Source of the DNA: JBDKVA01 sp039679375
GTDB taxonomy: Bacteria; Bacillota; Clostridia; Acetivibrionales; DTU013
DNA length: 9,871 bases
Direction: 5' to 3'
NCBI GenBank assembly: GCA_039679375.1
Contig: JBDKVA010000066.1
Location: 1 to 9,871 of the forward strand
Shown here in pieces: positions 6,377 to 9,871 of this stretch (its first letter is position 1; each line of letters opens with the position of its first letter). Under the pieces are notes generated by a model. That model worked only from the letters and a program-made list of their open reading frames with translations, had not been told where the DNA came from and searched no databases. The position numbers and the translations under genes were made by a program.

Positions 6377-6395
6377 TCAACCTAAATTTCAGGTC

Positions 6396-6527
6396 GAGAC
6401 CTTTGAATAACTCCTGTTTTGTCATTTCGACCGAAGGGAGAAATCTTATAAGCAATTGATAAATAATAAGATTGCCACGTCGCTTCGCTCCTCACAATGA
6501 CACGAGGTGTAGTTTTGCAAAGGTCTC
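6396..6527. repeat. 132-bp nested palindromic repeat (MITE-like) in the kinase leader
   Basis: Three pairs of inverted arms share nearly one centre: GAGACCTTTG/CAAAGGTCTC (6396-6405 and 6518-6527), TGTCATT/AATGACA (6420-6426 and 6496-6502), and AATCTTAT/ATAAGATT (6442-6449 and 6466-6473). Sequence between the arms, such as CGACCGAAGGGAG against CGTCGCTTCGCTCCTC, is also partly complementary. Repeats with a GGAGCGAAGCGAC-like core are, from memory, widespread in deltaproteobacteria and Chloroflexi. The element encodes nothing, ends 14 bases before the kinase start codon and would form a long hairpin in the mRNA leader. It may be a MITE or a REP-like element. Confidence 0.75.
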
Positions 6528-6541
6528 AGGTCAGGTATTTC

Positions 6542-7444
6542 ATGCGTAAAACATATCATATCTTTGGTTTAAACATTCTATCCTCAATACCGCTTCCTGC
6601 CCGGCCTATCGCTGAACCTCCTCTGGAACTTGCCCCGGATGTGGTTATTGAATACGGAAACACGCCTGATGCCCTTTCGAAACCCCAGAGCAAAGAGGAG
6701 TATTATCAGGCCGGACCGGGAGAATTTCTTTTGCAGGTAGATTCCGTGGCCCGCTATTATGTACACGAAGGTCGGCGCATTATCATCACGCCCGAGTCAG
6801 GCTCAGAAGAAGAAAGAATTCTTATTTTTTTAATGGGCTCCGCTATCGGAGCTCTTTTGCATCAACGTAACATCCTGGTACTGCACGCCGGGGCTATAGT
6901 GGTGAACGATCAAGGCATTATTTTCTCCGGCGATTCCGGTATCGGCAAATCCACACTGGCTGCCGGATTCAATAAGCGCGGCTACCCCTTTCTGGCCGAC
7001 GACGTCTGCGCGATTGCCATGCTCAACGGAAAACCCGCAGTTATTCCCGGATTTCCGCGTCTGAAATTATGGTCCGACGCTCTGAAAAAATTAGATACGG
7101 ACAAAAATCAGCTCAAAAGCGTCCGCTGGATGCGGGGGCTGGAAAAATATTTTCTCCCTGTGGATCCCCCTCACGAAAAACCCGTTCCTTTAAAATCCGT
7201 TTTCGTGCTGGAGACAACCAATGCAGATAAAATTGAAATCACTGCTCTGAAAGGCGTGGAAAAGATCGATCCGATCATTAAGAATACGTATCGCCTGAGT
7301 TTTCTAAACGGCCTGGGTGGAAAAGAAGATCATTTTAGGCAATGCGCTGCTGTTGCAGCCAAAGCCGCCGTGTACCGAACAGTTCGTCCTAATAAGAAGT
7401 TTTTGCTCACTGAATTGATGGATATGCTGGAGACAAAGTTTTAA
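6542..7444 (+). CDS. HPr-kinase-like lasso precursor kinase K
   Basis: A 300-residue P-loop kinase of the HprK-like group found in some lasso clusters, where it phosphorylates the C-terminal Ser of the precursor. The start at 6542 gives MRKTYHIFGLNILSSIPLP, the usual opening of these proteins. The upstream ATG at 6497 lies inside the palindromic repeat and lacks a ribosome binding site, while CAGG sits 6 bases before 6542. Key parts are L114-H115-A116 before the loop, Walker A G130-DSGIGKST138, and FLADDV (150-155) as the HprK-type acidic motif. It lacks the N-terminal regulatory domain of true HprK, and no HPr or PTS gene is nearby. It is first in K-B2-D and overlaps B2 by one base (TAATG), implying translational coupling. 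The likely substrate is Ser56 of the precursor. Alternatives such as Ser54 or Thr48 cannot be excluded. Confidence 0.85.
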   Translation: MRKTYHIFGLNILSSIPLPARPIAEPPLELAPDVVIEYGNTPDALSKPQSKEEYYQAGPGEFLLQVDSVARYYVHEGRRIIITPESGSEEERILIFLMGSAIGALLHQRNILVLHAGAIVVNDQGIIFSGDSGIGKSTLAAGFNKRGYPFLADDVCAIAMLNGKPAVIPGFPRLKLWSDALKKLDTDKNQLKSVRWMRGLEKYFLPVDPPHEKPVPLKSVFVLETTNADKIEITALKGVEKIDPIIKNTYRLSFLNGLGGKEDHFRQCAAVAAKAAVYRTVRPNKKFLLTELMDMLETKF

Positions 7445-7923
7445 TGAACGAACCAGTCAAAGTGTCATGGTGGAAATCCCTGCGCGACGCGCCCGCGAAA
7501 TGGCGGCGCCGTAACCGGACTGAGCGGATTCTGCTTGTGGAAGCTTTTCTGTTGTTGGGCATGGCGCGTCTGGGCGTGATGATCCTGCCGTTTCGCTGGC
7601 TGGCAAAGTCTTTGGGCCATCACATGAAGCAAACGGATACGCAATTGCCGCCCGCTGATTTGCCTCTTGCCCACATGGTCGGTGCGGCTGTGCGATCAGC
7701 CGCAAACTATACGCCATGGAAAAGCGTCTGCTTGCCGCAGGCAGTGGCGGCACAGTGGATGTTGAAACGACGCAACATCCCCGGAACTGTGTATTTGGGT
7801 GTGATGAAGGATGAAACAAAGCCGGAGAAACTGGCGGCGCATGCCTGGCTTCGGTGCGGCCACATTATCCTCACGGGAGCAAAAGGCCATCATCAATATA
7901 CAGTCGTCTCGACATTTTCCTGA
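7444..7923 (+). CDS. Lasso peptide leader peptidase B2 (transglutaminase-like)
   Basis: A 159-residue cysteine protease of the lasso B2 (transglutaminase-core) family that removes the leader once B1 has delivered the precursor. The catalytic Cys is C96 in SVCLPQAVAAQWML (94-107) and the His is H133 in AAHAWL (131-136). The C-terminus, LTGAKGHHQYTVVSTFS, is typical of the family. The third member of the triad is not obvious by eye: the segment after the His reads RCGHIILTG, where I recall CGD in many homologues. Residues 26-60 are hydrophobic and basic (an N-terminal helical region). Length is usual for a stand-alone B2, so the split B1 plus B2 arrangement is complete. Its ATG overlaps the kinase stop codon. 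Confidence 0.9.
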   Translation: MNEPVKVSWWKSLRDAPAKWRRRNRTERILLVEAFLLLGMARLGVMILPFRWLAKSLGHHMKQTDTQLPPADLPLAHMVGAAVRSAANYTPWKSVCLPQAVAAQWMLKRRNIPGTVYLGVMKDETKPEKLAAHAWLRCGHIILTGAKGHHQYTVVSTFS

Positions 7924-8026
7924 AAACAGAGTATTCAAAATAGGAAACGGTTACGACCATTCCTAAAAAAATGGGTTATCGCACTTTGATTTGGGAACAG
8001 ACTAAAAAATAAGGAATTTCGTCTTT

Positions 8027-9868
8027 TTGAATTTTCAACAAATGTTCGAACAACTGACCGGGGCAACTGGACGCTTAAAGTCACAAATACCGTATCTGCC
8101 GAAGGCCTTTGGCTTAGTTTATCGCGCCGCCGGAGGCCTGACCATCGCCTGGCTGGCCCTGCTGCTGGTTCAGGGGCTGCTGCCGGTTGCAATGGTCTAT
8201 CTGACGAAAACATTGGTGGACGGTGTTGCAACAATGATCGCAAACCACGGCGGTTGGGAGGGTTTTACGCCGCTGATTCCGGCGGCAGTAGCCATGGCCG
8301 CGGTGCTGATCAGTATCGAAATCTTCCAGAGCATCAACCAATGGATGCGCACAGCGCAGTCAGAGAAGGTACAAGATGCTGTTCATGAGCTTATTCACGA
8401 CAAAGCGATGTCTCTGGATATGTCTTTTTATGACACACCCGTCTACTATGATCAATTGTACCGGGCCCGCATCGATGCTTTGACCCGTCCCGCCGCGCTG
8501 ATTGAAAATGCAGGAAGTCTCCTGCAAAGCCTTATCACCCTGATTGCGATGGCGGGTGTTTTGTTGACTTTCGGCATCTGGATTCCGATTTTACTGGCTT
8601 TGAGCACTTTGCCCGCCCTTGTAGTGGTCATGCGTCATACACTCCGTTTTCACCTCTGGAGACTTCGCAATACGACCGCCATCCGCAAAACAAACTATTA
8701 CGATATGATGCTGACGTCCCGTGAAGCAGCGGAGGAAATGCGGCTGTTTAGCCTTGGTCCTCATTTCCGGAATCTTTTTTCGAACTTGCGCGGAAGGCTA
8801 CGCCGGGAAAAGGTACAACTGGCCCGAAGTGAAGCTTTCTCAACAACCGTGGCGGCCTTGATTGGTCTGGCCAGCATGGCTGTCGCTTTGGCCTGGATGG
8901 GTCTTCAGGCGTCGCGAGGGACATTGAGCTTGGGCGATCTGGCGCTTTTTGTTCAGGCGTTTTTTCAGGGCCAGCGTATGATGCGTTCGCTTCTGGGCAG
9001 CGCCGGAGAGATTTACCGTAATATGATGTTTCTGGAAAATCTTTTTGAATTTTTGGAGCTGAAGCCGCAAATCAGTTCTCCTGAAAAACCCATTCCTCAT
9101 CCCGGCCTGAAAAAAGGAATAGAGATACAAAATGTCACGTTTAACTATCCTGGAAGCGAGAGGCTTGCCCTGGATAATTTCAGCCTTGACATTCCGGCAG
9201 GACAGATCGTTGCGCTAGTCGGAGAAAACGGCGCGGGCAAGACCACACTCATCAAAATGCTCTGCCGCTTCTATGATCCGGAAACGGGTTGCGTTCTGCT
9301 GGATAAAACGGAGATCCGTAACCTGTCACTCGAAGGGCTGCGTCGCAGGATCACTGTACTCTTTCAGGAACCGGTGCGTTATCATGATACGGTCTTTAAC
9401 AACATTGCTTTCGGTGACATTGAAAACCAACCGGATTCGGCGCGAATTGAAGCTGCGGCGCAGGCCGCAGGCGCCGACGCGCCGCTTTCCCGCCTGCCTC
9501 ATACTTATGCATCGGTGTTGGGTAAATGGTTCGGCGGTGCGGAACTGAGCAGCGGTGAATGGCAGCGCCTGGCGCTCGCTCGGGCGTTTCTACGGCAGGC
9601 GGAATTAATCATCCTAGACGAGCCGACCAGTTCCATGGATTCTTGGGCAGAAGCGGACTGGATGATACGTTTCCGCAAATTGGCCGCGGGACGAACGGCG
9701 CTGATCATTACCCATCGTTTCACCACTGCCATGCAGGCGGACACAATTCATGTGATGGAGAGAGGCCGCATCATCGAATCCGGCAGTCATGAAGAACTAC
9801 TGGCTGCTGGCGGGCGCTATGCCCTCTCCTGGACGCAGCAGATGCGCGGCAGGACGACGGACACATAA
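8027..9868 (+). CDS. Lasso peptide ABC exporter D
   Basis: A 613-residue half-transporter with fused membrane and ATPase domains, expected to work as a homodimer in the inner membrane and export the mature lasso peptide, also giving immunity. Hydrophobic helices lie at about residues 34-65, 80-105, 160-200 and 265-290. The nucleotide-binding domain has Walker A G399-ENGAGKTT407, the Q-loop Q447, signature LSSGE (507-511), Walker B LIILDE (527-532) and H-loop H563. There is no N-terminal C39 peptidase, consistent with a separate B2. The start is TTG at 8027, because AAGGAA (8011-8016) is 10 bases upstream; the next ATG (8042) is 25 bases away. It follows B2 after a 103-base gap with no terminator seen, so it is probably in the K-B2 operon. 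The gene ends 3 bases before the window end. Confidence 0.9.
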   Translation: MNFQQMFEQLTGATGRLKSQIPYLPKAFGLVYRAAGGLTIAWLALLLVQGLLPVAMVYLTKTLVDGVATMIANHGGWEGFTPLIPAAVAMAAVLISIEIFQSINQWMRTAQSEKVQDAVHELIHDKAMSLDMSFYDTPVYYDQLYRARIDALTRPAALIENAGSLLQSLITLIAMAGVLLTFGIWIPILLALSTLPALVVVMRHTLRFHLWRLRNTTAIRKTNYYDMMLTSREAAEEMRLFSLGPHFRNLFSNLRGRLRREKVQLARSEAFSTTVAALIGLASMAVALAWMGLQASRGTLSLGDLALFVQAFFQGQRMMRSLLGSAGEIYRNMMFLENLFEFLELKPQISSPEKPIPHPGLKKGIEIQNVTFNYPGSERLALDNFSLDIPAGQIVALVGENGAGKTTLIKMLCRFYDPETGCVLLDKTEIRNLSLEGLRRRITVLFQEPVRYHDTVFNNIAFGDIENQPDSARIEAAAQAAGADAPLSRLPHTYASVLGKWFGGAELSSGEWQRLALARAFLRQAELIILDEPTSSMDSWAEADWMIRFRKLAAGRTALIITHRFTTAMQADTIHVMERGRIIESGSHEELLAAGGRYALSWTQQMRGRTTDT

Positions 9869-9871
9869 AGA

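Larger units (their letters stand above)
5716..6541. other. AT-rich 826-base regulatory intergenic region
   Basis: No credible gene is seen. The region holds the sigma-54-like promoter and three copies of a 17-bp element for the PEP-CTERM gene on the left, and a sigma-70 promoter and a 132-bp palindromic repeat for the kinase operon on the right. A 70-codon plus-strand reading frame at 6173-6385 crosses both the third 17-bp element and the kinase promoter and has no ribosome binding site, so I do not call it. Confidence 0.7.

Noticed and set aside
6173..6385. 70-codon plus-strand reading frame
   Set aside because: It spans a 17-bp regulatory element and the kinase promoter, lacks a ribosome binding site and resembles nothing known.
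6497..6541. Longer kinase with 15 extra N-terminal residues
   Set aside because: This ATG is part of the AATGACA arm of the palindromic repeat, and family members begin at the MRKTYHIFG position.

Overview
The window carries a complete-looking lasso peptide (class II RiPP) gene cluster with a kinase tailoring gene, in an organism that is probably a Gram-negative deltaproteobacterium-like bacterium (Desulfobacterota, Syntrophales-like is my guess). That placement is inference. It rests on a PEP-CTERM exosortase substrate with a sigma-54-type promoter, and on dispersed palindromic repeats of types I associate with that group. No rRNA, tRNA, CRISPR array, integrase or transposase gene was seen.

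Layout. A divergent minus-strand gene (84-1796) encodes a metallophosphoesterase fused to a polymerase-beta-type nucleotidyltransferase. It shares an AT-rich spacer (1797-2110) with the lasso genes. On the plus strand follow B1 (2111-2392, PqqD-like leader-recognition protein), C (2476-4512, asparagine-synthetase-like lasso cyclase) and A (4603-4773, the 56-residue precursor). The precursor has its own consensus sigma-70 promoter. A reversed PEP-CTERM gene (5110-5700), its sigma-54-like promoter and three copies of a 17-bp upstream element then interrupt the cluster. The plus strand resumes with a second consensus sigma-70 promoter at 6348-6376, a 132-bp palindromic repeat in the mRNA leader, and K-B2-D: an HPr-kinase-like protein (6542-7444), the transglutaminase-like leader peptidase (7444-7923) and an ABC exporter (8027-9868, TTG start).

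How the genes fit together. B1 should bind the precursor leader through a W-x-x-P-x-L motif. B2 should cut after Asn43, two residues after the conserved leader threonine. C should activate an aspartate side chain of the core and close the macrolactam, and D should export the product. The leader aligns without gaps to what I recall of the paeninodin leader. Paeninodin clusters use an HPr-kinase homologue to phosphorylate the C-terminal serine of the precursor. Here the cluster also has such a kinase and the predicted core, SGLLTHDDGASFS, ends in serine. The best prediction is therefore a very short (13-residue) phosphorylated lasso peptide from a non-Firmicute, made by a cluster split into three transcription units around an exosortase-system gene.
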